A DNA stretch of 33,505 bases from Actinidia chinensis (taxonomy: Eukaryota; Streptophyta; Magnoliopsida; Ericales; Actinidiaceae). The DNA lies in assembly GCA_009663005.1 (NCBI GenBank), contig CM018903.1, forward strand, positions 18,696,084 through 18,729,588. Reading direction: 5' to 3'. Below, in pieces: positions 1 to 10,099 of this stretch. The notes below the pieces were generated by a model. It had not been told where the DNA came from. It was given only the letters and a program-made list of their open reading frames with translations, and did no database searches. Position numbers and translations under genes: made by a program. How positions within the stretch are numbered: the first letter of the stretch is position 1; each line of letters starts with the position of its first letter.

Positions 1-250
1 ACCTTCCTTCTCCATATCAACTCCCTCCTCAGCCTCGTCCTCTTCCTCGTCAAGCAGGTCGTGGTAGGGGTCCATGTCGTCTAAAACGATGCCAAGGTTG
101 GGATGATGATGAGCTAGTTGCCTCTTGCAAAAATCGAAACCCTCGCTGAAGTATTTGGGGGCCGCAGACTCCACGGCCTCCTAGAAATCATTTGAGGATT
201 TGTATTCCTTGACGGTCTTCTTCTTGGGGAGTGCTTCGTTCTTTTTCATC
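1..250 (-). pseudogene. Coding relic with acidic C-terminal tail, unknown plant repeat protein
   Basis: The minus strand reads as protein-like sequence for about 80 codons: a lysine-rich stretch (KKNEALPKKKTVKEYKSS), one in-frame stop, then a segment containing YFSEGFDFCKRQLAHHHP and an acidic run ending LLDEEEDEAEE. Codon use and the Glu/Asp-rich tail look like real former coding DNA. I infer the C-terminal part of a gag-like or accessory ORF often found in plant repeats, but cannot name the family. It faces LTR1, which begins at 260, and may be the same gene as the minus-strand relic at 2290-3060, split by LTR1. It is open at the window edge. Confidence 0.45.
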
Positions 251-259
251 TCGACCACC

Positions 260-2265
260 TGATTGGACTGCATAATTGTAGTTCAAGTGTCGTTAAACTG
301 ACCTAAGTTGGCCCCAGATTAGGTTAATTAAGTCTTTTTATTGTATTTCGTATTTAAGTTGAGTTTGGAGTTCATTGCAAATAAATTTGATGAAGAAGGG
401 AATTTAAAACCATAAAAGTGATTCAGAGAGCGAGTACGTATATTGAGGACCGTTGCTGATATTTGTCTCAGAAATTGTGGAAGTTTTTACTTGCAACTCG
501 GAGTAAAATAAAAGATGCGCCGTTGGAAAGATATCACAAAGTTATATAACTTCACGTCAACGAGCGTAGCAAGATATGGAATCTAAGAGTTTCAAAATAG
601 CCTGAGAAGAAAAAAAGAGAAAAAGTCGAAGATGACTTCAAAATAATACAAACCGTTCTAAGACGAAAATAAAGAATTTTGGGATTTCGAATGATGGAAT
701 TTGAAAATAGACGAAATAAGATTTTGGTCTTGGGGTGAACCCCTCTATTCAGTGTTTGATGCACAGAGGTTTGGAAAACTTGAAGAAAACCATCACGGCC
801 TGATGTTTGGAACACTAAAATCAGTGTTCGAATGCTAAGGATTTTTTTGCCCTGGCGTTTTCGACTCCAATAGTCAGCGTTCGACGCTAATGCATTTCAC
901 TAAAAACCTGTCTCGGTATTTTGGACATAACTTTTTAATCCATTATCCGATATACTTGATATTTGAAGCATTGGAAAGAAGTCGTCAAGGGCTACAACTT
1001 TTTATCTAATAAAAATTGGCTGAATCAATTTCTAAAGTGGTCAAAATTGAGCTACAATAGACGGGTAAAAAGTTATCTAGGAGTTCGAACGCTGGCATCG
1101 GTGTTCGAAAGCTAAGAAGAAAAACTGAAAGTTTGGCCTAGGCATTTGAATTCTAATTACAAGGGATTTAGGGCTTTCGAACTCTGACAGAATGAAAATA
1201 AACAATTAGCCCTTAGGGTCCGAACCTAGCAAGGCGTTTTTCCGAACACTAGACGGGTTTTCGGGTAGGAATCCTAACCTACTAGGACTCGACTTGTGAA
1301 GTCTATATATATCCCTTTCGACTTTATATATGAACGAAACACCACATTATTTTTAGGGTTTTAGAGTTTATAGCATAGTTTTTTCATATTTTTCAATAAT
1401 TCTTTGTAATCTTTTACATTAAATTCACGTTTTATTGAAATCGACTTCAAGTTTCGCAATTTAAATTAATGGTTTTTGTTTGATGACTCATATTTTTTGC
1501 CATATATCAGATCTTTAAATATTAGTTGTTCATATCAGATTAAATATATCCAGAATGTCTTCAATCGTTAGTTATTTATTTTTCATAGCCAGGTTGGCTA
1601 ATTTTTCTACTCGGGATCGCTTGTGAAAATTATAGCTTGCGAGGAGAACATTGGAGGGTACTTTTGACGTTTTACGTTATTGCTTGATATTTATTTTTCT
1701 TCTTCTTTGTGCGAATACTTTTTGAAAACTTAGGCATCCTATTATGTTCGGTAATGCTTATGCGGGAATTGCTGACTCAGTAATACGCTGCCTTTGAACG
1801 TTTATGCGTGATTTGGGTTTTCATTATAATGTTTTTGCGCAAATCAATGATTTTACGACCATGACTTATAACCATTAGATTATTTTAGAAATTGAAGATT
1901 GTAAGAACAAGTGTTTTTAAAGCTAAAATTTTCGCGAATGCGGACTCATGCGTAGTCGGAAGGATTTGAGTTATAAAAGCCCATTCCATTAGATTCTGAG
2001 AAACGGTTGTGTTGACTCAATTGATTCTGAGTCGTTTTTAATACAAGTTTAAATCCTTTAATTTGCTTTAATTTAGAATATATTTAATATCTAAAAAGCA
2101 AATACACGTTTTTATTTTAATTTTTTTTAGAACATAAGTTAGATCAAGTTGTTTGAAGCGTAGTATGTTAGTTGTCTAGTGTTCACCTTAGCATGCTACT
2201 CCATGGGAACAATATCTCGTACTCCGAGTTTATAATACTTCCAACCCTACCTTGGTCAAGATTCA
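260..2265 (+). repeat. LTR1, probable solo Athila-like LTR (about 2.0 kb)
   Basis: It begins TGATTGGACTGCATAATTG, the same start as LTR2 and LTR3, and ends with the shared string AAGATTCACTTCTG. It carries a GTTCGAACGC-type motif zone, then ACTAGGACTCGA and a TATATATAT box, followed by the shared U5-like stretch containing a TTCGGTAATGC-like segment. After the end the sequence diverges at once: no tRNA-Asp primer site follows, unlike LTR2 and LTR4. Minus-strand coding relics lie on both sides (1-250 and 2290-3060), so this is most simply a solo LTR left by recombination inside an older gene or element. I see no clear 5-bp target duplication, so the 3' edge may be eroded. Confidence 0.7.
1304..1328 (+). 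promoter_or_regulatory. Putative TATA region of LTR1
   Basis: TATATATAT lies at 1304-1312, with a second TATATA just downstream. It follows the palindrome-rich zone and the conserved ACTAGGACTCGA string. LTR2 has the same order at 4321-4356, which supports a U3/R promoter. Activity is not known. Confidence 0.5.
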
Positions 2266-2289
2266 CTTCTGTAGTGAATGACACACCTC

Positions 2290-3060
2290 CTCATCCTCCT
2301 CTAGCCCCACCACACATCGATTTTTGCCTTAGCTCTTGGTAGGCCTTCTTCTCTCCCGCTTTGACAAACCCACTCCCGAGTCCTTCCAGCTCTATGGTTT
2401 GGGTTCTAGCTCAACCATCTCATTCTTAGCAGACTCGCCCGGTGCCGATCTGGAATGAGGCTTCATTCCCTATATCTCCACTTCCGACACGATAAGACTT
2501 GATCACAACTGCCTGCTACAAACCAGTTTTTGTGAGCGCTTTAAAACAACAAAAGAACAAAAACAAGAACCGATGATAGAAATGAGTAGGTACCTGACCG
2601 ACGATGTGAATAAACTTGGTAACCACCTAAAGTCCAAGAATGAGTTGTCACACCGTCTCCTTGTCGGCAGGAAGGATCACCCTATCCAGAATCTTTTTGG
2701 CGATGGAGGGACTCCCTAGCCATTGGAGGCTCCGGGCTCCAAGTCAGTAACCCTGTTAGCCGAAGTTGCCCTCTTCAGAAGCTGCTGCTGGTCTAGTTCG
2801 ATGTGTCCCGCGCGCTTAATGTCGCCAGGCTTTAGCCTCTTGTGCCCAGGCGGGGGCAAGATCGCTTTTCCTTCCCCTTCGACCCTCAGCTTTACTGAGC
2901 GATATGTTTGATGCCTCATCCCCATTGGACGCTTTTCCGCCAATGACCACTCCCTTTTGTAGTAAGAGTGGATTTTGTCACCGAGCTCGGTCGCCCTTGG
3001 ATCTTCCACCTTTTGGGTGAGCCTTTTTAGGCTAATTCTCCTCGACTAGCTACAAAAGAG
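2290..3060 (-). pseudogene. Minus-strand coding relic, unknown repeat ORF
   Basis: A 97-codon open stretch on the minus strand (3009 to 2716) contains LGDKIHSYYKREWSLAEKRP and the basic segment GHKRLKPGDIKRAGHIELDQ. Reading continues toward 2290 with stops and frame changes, including a segment near 2360 reading GSGFVKAGEKKAYQELR. The style (charged, helical, basic patch) resembles an accessory or gag-like ORF of a plant retroelement. I do not recognise a named domain. It is in the same orientation as the relic at 1-250, and LTR1 lies between them, so both may be one disrupted gene. Confidence 0.4.
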
Positions 3061-3702
3061 AACAACATTAGTATGGGTGAAGTGAAATAATTGAAAGGAA
3101 ACTGAAATAGTACTTAAATCAATCTGATGTTGGGAGCGCCATGGCATCTGCCAGGCTCTCTGACCTTGCTCGACGCTGCTAAGTTCATACTAGGGCTAGT
3201 GATTTGACTTTCCCCTAGAAGCCTTAGTAAGTTAGATTAGGAGAGGAGGTAAAATTCTTCGCATTCTCTTCTTATGGTACCTTGCGGGGTATTCTATCGA
3301 ACTATCTCAGGAATGGTCACCTTGGCGAGTTCACCCCTCGAGACATGGTGGTACTCACTCCCGCGGTGCCCAAATTGGGGCTTGCACTGCCTATCGGTAG
3401 TTATCTCCTCTTATTCCTTCGCTGGACGCCTAAATTGTGTGGCGACCTTGAAACACTTTACGAACAATTTGGACTCAAAATACCTCCTTGATGTGAAGGT
3501 ATTTCACTGAATCGAGTTCGCAAGATCGCTGAAGCTCGCCTGCTCGCCTTAGACAATAGGTAGTTTTTTTAGTCTTGCTTGAGACAAGAAAATCATTGTC
3601 AGTTATAAAGAGGAACTATATATTTATCAATTAATAGAAAACTCAGTACATACAAAAAGACATGGACACCCCATGAGTGCGCGAACCTTTGAACTTTAGC
3701 GT
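3061..3702. other. Unassigned spacer between the minus-strand relic and LTR2
   Basis: Two overlapping plus-strand open frames (about 3274-3510) include LPIGSYLLLFLRWTPK and DLETLYEQFGLK. They look weakly protein-like and could be an eroded part of the neighbouring repeat ORF, but no motif is recognisable and both are short. No LTR, primer site or RNA gene is evident. Position 3703 begins LTR2. Confidence 0.3.
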
Positions 3703-5331
3703 TGATTGGAACTCATAATTGTAGTCCAAGCGCGGTAACTGACCTAAATTAGCCCTAGATATTTAAATTATGTCATTGTTAATCTATATTGCACCTTATA
3801 GGCGTTTTGAGTTCCTTGTAGGTTTCTAATTGATAAGGCGAAGAATTTAAGCTATAAGTAACCAGAGTTGAAGAAAATAGGCCTCAGATTACACTAGCTT
3901 TCTAACTCCTAAGCAAAGGAAATCAGCGTTCGAACTCCAAACAAAGGGAATCAGCTTTCTAACGCTATGAAGAAATCTGAGAATTTTGTCGAAGGACGTT
4001 CGAAACGCCTGACCACGAAGAATCTTGGTGTTCAACGCCAAGATGAAATTGATGAATACCCGTTTCGAACGCTCCTGCTTACCGTTCGAAAGTGCGAGAG
4101 TTGCATTAGAGAGTTTCGAACGCTCCTACGTACAGTTATCGAAAAAAATGCGAACTGAAAGTTTTGTTTTGCCTAAGCGTTCGAACGATACCGGATGAGG
4201 GAAAATTGGGCGTTCGAACGCAAGAAGAAAACAGCAAAATTGTACTAACGGTCAACCTCATTGTGAAATAAGAAAAGTGGGCGTTCGAACGCCAAGGCAA
4301 ATCCTGTGAAGATTCCATCTATTTAGGACTCGAATTTGGAAGTGCCTATATATATCTCTTTATATCTTTGATATAGGGGACGTGATTTTTAGGTTTTTTT
4401 CTCGCCACTTAGTTTACGTTTTCAAACGTTTCTTCATTAATTTCTTATAATTTTTACATTAAAGTCTTGTTTGTTTTTAAATATAATTAAGAGTTTTTAG
4501 TCATTCAATCTTGTTCTCAGTTTCTTGGTATCGATTTAATTATCTTTAGTTTTATATCTTTAGATTGTTATTTTAAATTAGAATGCTTCATATTAGATAG
4601 TCATTTACCCTAGCCATGAGTGGTTAGTTTTCTTTCACTTGGAATCGATTTGTGAAAGTCCATCGGGAATCAAGGATTAACAATGGAGTATTTAATTTGC
4701 ACCATAGATCTTTCTAAAATTTTTATTATTCTTTCGTCTTTACTATTCTAATCTTTTCGAAAACTTGGGATTCCTATTAGTTTTCGATAACATTCGTGTT
4801 TATATTCGGATCGATGATCACTCCATGATTATACCACGCATATTTACATACTTTCGAAAACTTGGGAGTCCTATTATTTTTGAATACCATTTTGTTGATG
4901 CGAATCGATGATGCACTCCTTTGATCATACACAACATTTATTTAGAGGTAAAGTAATAAGAATGTTTGGTTTAAAAGTTAAATTTTCCGAATCTAAGACG
5001 CCCGAAATAGTCGAGGATTTGTAGTTATAATATGCTCCCTTGGGATCCGAGAAACTCGTTGACTGGATCAATCGATTCTGAGTTTCTTTCATTTCCAGTT
5101 ACTCCTTTTTTTATTTATTTATTTAAATTAGTTCAACTCATCAAATTCAAAACAATTCTTGTAATTTTAATTTTTGAACTAAATAGAGACTTTAGTTAGG
5201 ATGCATTGTAAGTGTTTTAGTCTCTGTTGTCACGTGGCACTGTCTTGTGGATCGATACTACTCGTACTTTCGAGTTTATTACTTACTTCCGCGACCCGAC
5301 CCTTTGCGTAAAGATTCACTTCTGGGAGCGA
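3703..5331 (+). repeat. LTR2, 5' LTR of element A (about 1.63 kb)
   Basis: It starts TGATTGGAACTCATAATTG and ends near GATTCACTTCTGGGAGCGA, followed by the primer-binding site. Between 3900 and 4300 it holds many GTTCGAACGC-type motifs, with exact GCGTTCGAACGC at 4210-4221 and 4281-4292. It then has TTAGGACTCGAA and TATATATAT. It lacks the extra blocks present in LTR1, LTR4 and LTR5 upstream of the palindrome zone. Its first 320 bp align by eye with LTR3, the partner at the other end of element A. Confidence 0.8.
4347..4355 (+). promoter_or_regulatory. Putative TATA box of LTR2
   Basis: TATATATAT lies about 55 bp after the last GCGTTCGAACGC palindrome and just after TTAGGACTCGAA, the same arrangement as in LTR1. 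It is a candidate U3/R boundary; transcription start is inferred only. Confidence 0.5.
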
Positions 5332-5341
5332 ATTAAGTTGG

Positions 5342-5361
5342 TGGCGGCCGTTGCCAGGGGA
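5342..5361 (+). other. Primer-binding site, tRNA-Asp type (damaged)
   Basis: TGGCGGCCGTTGCCAGGGGA matches the reverse complement of the 3' end of plant tRNA-Asp (GTC), TGGCGCCGTTGCCGGGGA, with two inserted bases. It lies about 11 bp after the LTR end. This primer choice is known for the Athila/Tat branch of Ty3/gypsy. Confidence 0.8.
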
Positions 5362-5764
5362 ACATACTTTTCCGCACAAGGGACCGCAAAAGTCTGCAGA
5401 ACACCGAACCTCAAGTCCTTGCTAACTTCTGTGGATTTGCTTCACCCCATCTACTACAAGGACATCGACGGCCAGGCCATTTGGGTAACTTGTTCCACTT
5501 TTTTTTGTGGTGTGTTATTTTTTAGTAATTTTTTTTTTCAGGGGTCTAGGATTCTTTTAGAAGGAGTGGCGGATTTAGAGTGAATCGGCTCCTGTGCTAT
5601 TTGTTTATCGTGGTTTTCATTTTGCATGTGGCATTGTGTTGGGTCGTCTGGGAGTATGATTAACTTGTTGGAATCGATCTGATATACCGTGGAGATTGTG
5701 TGGATCGTTGGTTTAAAACGTCTTACGTGTGCATTGCATTTGTATTTCCTCATACTTTAGGGAT
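5362..5764 (+). other. Element A leader between primer site and gag
   Basis: It contains a 118-codon open frame overlapping from LTR2 (5227-5583), but that frame crosses the LTR end and the primer site, so it is not a real gene. A T-rich block lies near 5500-5540. The same position in element B (22692-23050) is also T-rich. Confidence 0.5.
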
Positions 5765-5835
5765 CATACAACCTTTAGTCCGAGCGACCCCTACGTAATT
5801 TTACCCACTAGGAATATTTGACTCCATCACCCCAC

Positions 5836-5870
<35 letters not shown>

Positions 5871-6832
5871 ATTAACAATTGAACCCATCCACATGATCAT
5901 CACGAACCAGATCCTAGGGGAAGGGTTTTAGGGGGCACAAAATGGGGAACACCGGATTTGTAGGGACGTCGAATATCGTGATCATAGGCTATATGCGGGG
6001 GAAGTGAACCCAACCTCGTACCAATGAGGGTTACATGAATCCCGCAAGGCAACACCCATCTCTGGCTATCGTACTTCCCCGCGCACTCAACACGTTAAAT
6101 CTCCGATCAGGAATGCTACAAGCTTCCACATTTTAAATAACGTTGTGAGTCGAGAGACCTTACATACACGCATTTAAAAGACTTTGAGGATGCATGTTCG
6201 ATTCTTTCAGACAATTAATGTCCTAGGGAGGTTTTACTTCTACAACTTTTTCCATTCACTCTAAAGGAAAAGCAAAAATCTTGGTTTAATTACTCTTTGC
6301 GACCGAGGTCATTTACTCATGGATGCAATGGAGAGGAGTTTTCTTAAAAAAATTCTGAATCGGACTGAGGCACTACGTCCGTGCCACTCTCAGTTTGGTG
6401 CCAAATAGTGGCGAGAGTTTCTTCCAATATTGGAGAGATTCCAGGATTTACCTAAAAGCATGCCCTCATCATAATTTCCCTCCATGGCACCAATCAATAT
6501 CTTTTTCGTCATTGTCCTGCACATGAGATGTTTGTCGAGTCCCACCGTGTGACGGGAAGTTTTTCCACAAAAAAAATCCTGAGCAAGCATTTAAGTATTT
6601 TGATTAACCTAGCTAACTTGTCAAGTGAATGGGCGTGCACAGAACCTAATCAATGTGAATAAATCTTCCCTTTCCCACACTCATGTAGGTGTTAAATATA
6701 CATTGGGGATGGAAGATGAAGTTTAATGCGAAACTCACTGCCCTTTCGGACAAGTGGAGGCTTAGCACATAGCTAAGGCGCTACAAATCTTACAATGATT
6801 CTTCCATTAATGTGTTTTCATTGTGATTATAC

Positions 6833-6865
<33 letters not shown>

Positions 6866-7480
6866 CCGTGGTAAAAGAGGCCTGACGTGCAAGTTAAATG
6901 TGTTTATAGCCAATTTTTTCAAGGAATTGGGGTAATCCTTATTCCATACGTATAACCGGTTGAGAATCCCCTAACTTTGGGGTGGCGCCAAGATAGGGCC
7001 AATAGAACATGCAAAATTTTTCTCAAATTCCCTCAGAGACGGTTTCAAATCCAAACAACCATACTAGGCACACCTTCATACCCTACACAACTGTAGCACC
7101 ACAATCACAACCCTATGCCCTATTCTGTGCCATAACCTGCCACCACCTTGTCCTCACAAATGGCACAATATCACCCTGCCACATAGGAAGAATGAGGATA
7201 TGAAGAAGCTCACGAAAGTCACAAATCTTGAGCACATCATTCAGGAATTTTGAGAAACATATGGGGAAAAGAATTCTATACTTGAGAGTCTCGTAATTTC
7301 ACATCACAACTGCAAGCTTGGATTTCCCGTCCCACCCATCCATCCAAATCCTAAGCTGCAATTGCATTTAGGAAACACATAAGCAAGTCCAGGCCATCAC
7401 AACTCTTAGAAGTGTAAGGAAATTGGATAAAACATTGACCAAGAGGGTAATTCAGGTTGGGAGAGGTCTAAGGAGTTAGG
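5765..7480 (+). pseudogene. gag relic of element A
   Basis: Gag packages the element RNA into particles. Across shifting frames I see SERPLRN near 5778, TIEPIHMIITNQILGE near 5870-5920, KDFEDACS near 6180, LFPFTLKGKAK near 6240-6270, and FPPWHQSISF and NPEQAFKYFD between 6470 and 6600. These match the order of a plant Ty3 gag capsid region. Near 6830-6860 MDHYTDVCP looks like the second half of a CCHC zinc knuckle. From 7200 to 7420 a linker has NLEHIIQEF and then QAITTLRS, the typical gag-protease joint of Athila elements. Many single-base indels and stops break it. Confidence 0.75.
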
Positions 7481-7559
7481 TTGAGAGTGAGATACGAGTT
7501 AGAGATGAAAAGGAAGAAAGCAAGTGCAGAACATGAGCATGATTAGGAGCCGGTCACAA

Positions 7560-8280
7560 AAGTGCAATATGATTACTGTTGAGGACTTTGAAACATGCAC
7601 CGTTCCCCACAAAGATTGGCCAAAAAAGTGAGTAAAGCAAACTTAAATTTGGAAATTTATGATGCTTTTCAACAAGTTCGAATCAATATTCGATGTTAGA
7701 TGCTATTAAACAATTCCCTCTTATGCCCAAATTTTTAAAGGAATTGTATACTGTCAAAAGGAATTTGCATATAAAAAACGACATGATGATGAAGTCAGAT
7801 GCGATTCCCAATGCAAGACTGTGCCGAAAGTATAAACCCCCAAGTTTTCCTACTATTTCGGCATATAGGGTTTAAATTGATCGAGCATTCTCGATTTAGG
7901 TTCTTCTAGCGTGGAATTTGTTGCCGTCTCTGTATACAAAAAACCTAAGGTTTAGACGAACTAAAACCCCACGATTACACTGAGTTGGCCGATCAGTCTG
8001 TTAGGTCCCGAGGGTTCATTGAGTATGTTCTTCTTCAGTCGATACTGCTGTTACTACCCGGTTAGATTTCATAGTCTTGGATCTCACCCTGTTGTTGTGA
8101 GTCGTCTAAACGTCATAATGCCGTGTGATCTTACCGGTAGACCATTCTAGCCACGGCTAATGCTGTTATTCATTGCAGGCATTGATTAACTTAAGCTTTC
8201 ATTTGGTAATATGACGTTTGAGACTAACCTTTTCACTGTGGGTAAACAAATGAAGCGTAGACCAAATTGAGGAAATAACT
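7560..8280 (+). pseudogene. Aspartic protease region of element A
   Basis: An open stretch at 7693-7875 reads LDAIKQFPLMPKFLKELYTV, the segment that precedes the protease in Athila-type polyproteins. Near 7890-7910 the bases encode DLGSSS in a shifted frame, the expected place of the catalytic D-[ST]-G-like motif (DLG in this branch). Downstream, pieces reading DRSVRSPRG (near 7990), GRPF (near 8130), ATANAVIHCRH and FGNMTFETNLFTVGKQMK (8150-8260) keep the normal order. The protease would cut the polyprotein. Stops and frameshifts make it inactive. Confidence 0.75.
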
Positions 8281-8800
8281 GTCCTTGAGTCCATCACTTC
8301 AAATTCATGTGGATCGTGAGTTCATGGAGATTCCGAGTGAGAGAGCTCTAGTTTGGAGTGGCCCTATGACCATTAAGAATCTGAAAGTGTAAGTTTTAGG
8401 GATGCATCCATTGTTGGTAAGAGATGAGTCTGTCTTGCATGTGAGTCGTTGGACCCCCAACTTTTTGAGCCTGCTTGCACCAAGTGTAGTAACTGTTCAA
8501 TCTGAGGAAACCACCAATTCTAGAAAGAAAACCTCTCCATCTACACTTAAGTATGCATTTCTCAGGAAATGGTGATCTTACTCTGTGTCATATCCCTCCT
8601 AACTTGAAGGTCAGAGGAATCCTTTTGTGCAAAATCTTAAGAGCATAAGAAGTCATTAGGTTGGACATAGCGTCTCTTCCACGGTATTAGTCCCCCTCCT
8701 GTGCACCTCATCGTCTTTACTTGGAAGAGGGTCTAAACCTGTCGTCAAATGCAAAGGCGTTTAAACCCAATATAAAGAGCTGTTAGAAAGAAGTGCTGAA
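8281..8800 (+). other. Protease-RT linker of element A
   Basis: This is the expected region between protease and RT. The plus-strand frames are broken and I recognise no motif. It is probably degraded polyprotein linker. Confidence 0.4.
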
Positions 8801-9640
8801 ACTTCTTTGATTGCGTGTATCATATACCTAATTTCTGATTCTAAGTGGGGGATGTCCAACCCAAGGTGTTCTAAGAGTCGGGGTTAACGGTGGTAAATAA
8901 TGAGATAATGAGCGAAGTGTCAACAGAGTCCAAACGGATGGCGCATGTGTATCGATTACCGAATTGCATGCTGCTACTAGGAAAGACCTTTCCCACTTCC
9001 CTTTGGGATCAAGTCTTTAGAGCGTGTTGGCGGCCGAGCAATATTATTTTTTTTTAGATGGGTCCTCGGGGTACAATCCATTGAGGGGTGGCTTTAGAGG
9101 ATCAAGATAAGACCACATTCACAGTCCCTTTGGGCCTTATGCGTTATAGGAGATGCTTCACAGTCTAGGGCATGCACTGGCCACTTTTCAAGTGCATTAT
9201 TTCATTTTTATAGCGACGAGGGGTTTAAAAGATTCTTGAGGTATTCTTGGCGATTTCTCAATTTCTCAGTGTATGGGGATACTTTGATCATGCTCCGATC
9301 ATTTTTATAGTGTTCCCTTGAAGAGATGTTAAGAAAGTCCACCTGGGGTTTTAAATATGGGGAAATGTCACTTCATGGTAAACACAGAGGTTTATTCTTG
9401 GGCCCAAATATTTGGTTCTATCAAAGGGATAGTGTAATAAAGCAAAAAGCGAATTGATTCAACATCTACTATTCCTAAGTGTGTGAAAGATATTAGATCA
9501 TTTGTTAGGGCATCCGTATTTATCGTCGCTTCATTGAGGGTTAAGTGCTCTTCGAGGACCATTGTGTCACTTGCTTCATTAATTACCTTTTGAGTGGACC
9601 CCACAAGGTCAAGAACCTTTTGTAACTTAAGGGTCTTCTT
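8801..9640 (+). pseudogene. Reverse transcriptase relic of element A
   Basis: RT copies element RNA into DNA. GWRMCIDYR is readable at 8936-8962, then AATRKD in another frame, LDGSSGYNP near 9055-9080, and ALEDQDKTTFTVPLGLMRYR at about 9095-9150. At the active site (9244-9262) the frame reads LGDFS where this family has an [FM]-x-D-D-F motif, so the first catalytic aspartate appears replaced by glycine. A KVHLGF / MSLHGK segment follows at 9340-9380. There are multiple stops and frameshifts. The 84-codon open frame on the minus strand at 9392-9646 is a shadow of this region. Confidence 0.85.
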
Positions 9641-10085
9641 TCTCACACTTCTGCACCACTTATTCGATCACCGGATTGGTCTTTAACCTTTTGGCTGATG
9701 TGTGATGCAAGTGATATGCAGTTGGAGCTATTTTGGGGCAAAGGCTAAGAAGAAACCCCATGTCATATACTATGCTAGCAAACCCTTATGATGACCCCAT
9801 TCGAACTATACAACCACCAAAAAAGAATTGCTTGTTGTGGTCTTTGCAACTCGATAGTTTTAGGTCATATTTTGTCGGATGCACTTGTTATTATATATAC
9901 TGATCATTCCGCACTGAGTACCTTTTGACTAAACCAAACCCTATGCAAAGCCCGACTCATTAGTGGATTCTGTTACTAACCAAAGAGTTTTAATATTGAG
10001 ATCAGAGATAAAAAGGGGTCAAAAATGTTTGTGTCCAATCTGTCAAGCTCCCTACGAATGGGGAGGCTAACGACACGCTTCCGAT
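9641..10085 (+). pseudogene. RNase H relic of element A
   Basis: RNase H removes the RNA template after reverse transcription. LMCDASD (9695-9715) holds the first catalytic Asp, AKKKPHVIYYAS-like coding follows in mixed frames, and VIIYTDHSALS (about 9887-9919) holds the last catalytic Asp. Further on, NIEIRDKKGS and LPTNGEANDTLP near 9990-10085 match the RNase H to integrase connector. It is frameshifted and not functional. Confidence 0.8.
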
Positions 10086-10099
10086 TATGAGTATTTTCC

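Noticed and set aside
4167..4300. Repeated GTTCGAA strings as tRNA T-arm signals
   Set aside because: No cloverleaf, acceptor stem or anticodon arm can be drawn around them. They are LTR palindromes.
5227..5583. 118-codon open frame across the LTR2 end
   Set aside because: It crosses the LTR border and the primer-binding site, which are non-coding by position, and shows no domain.
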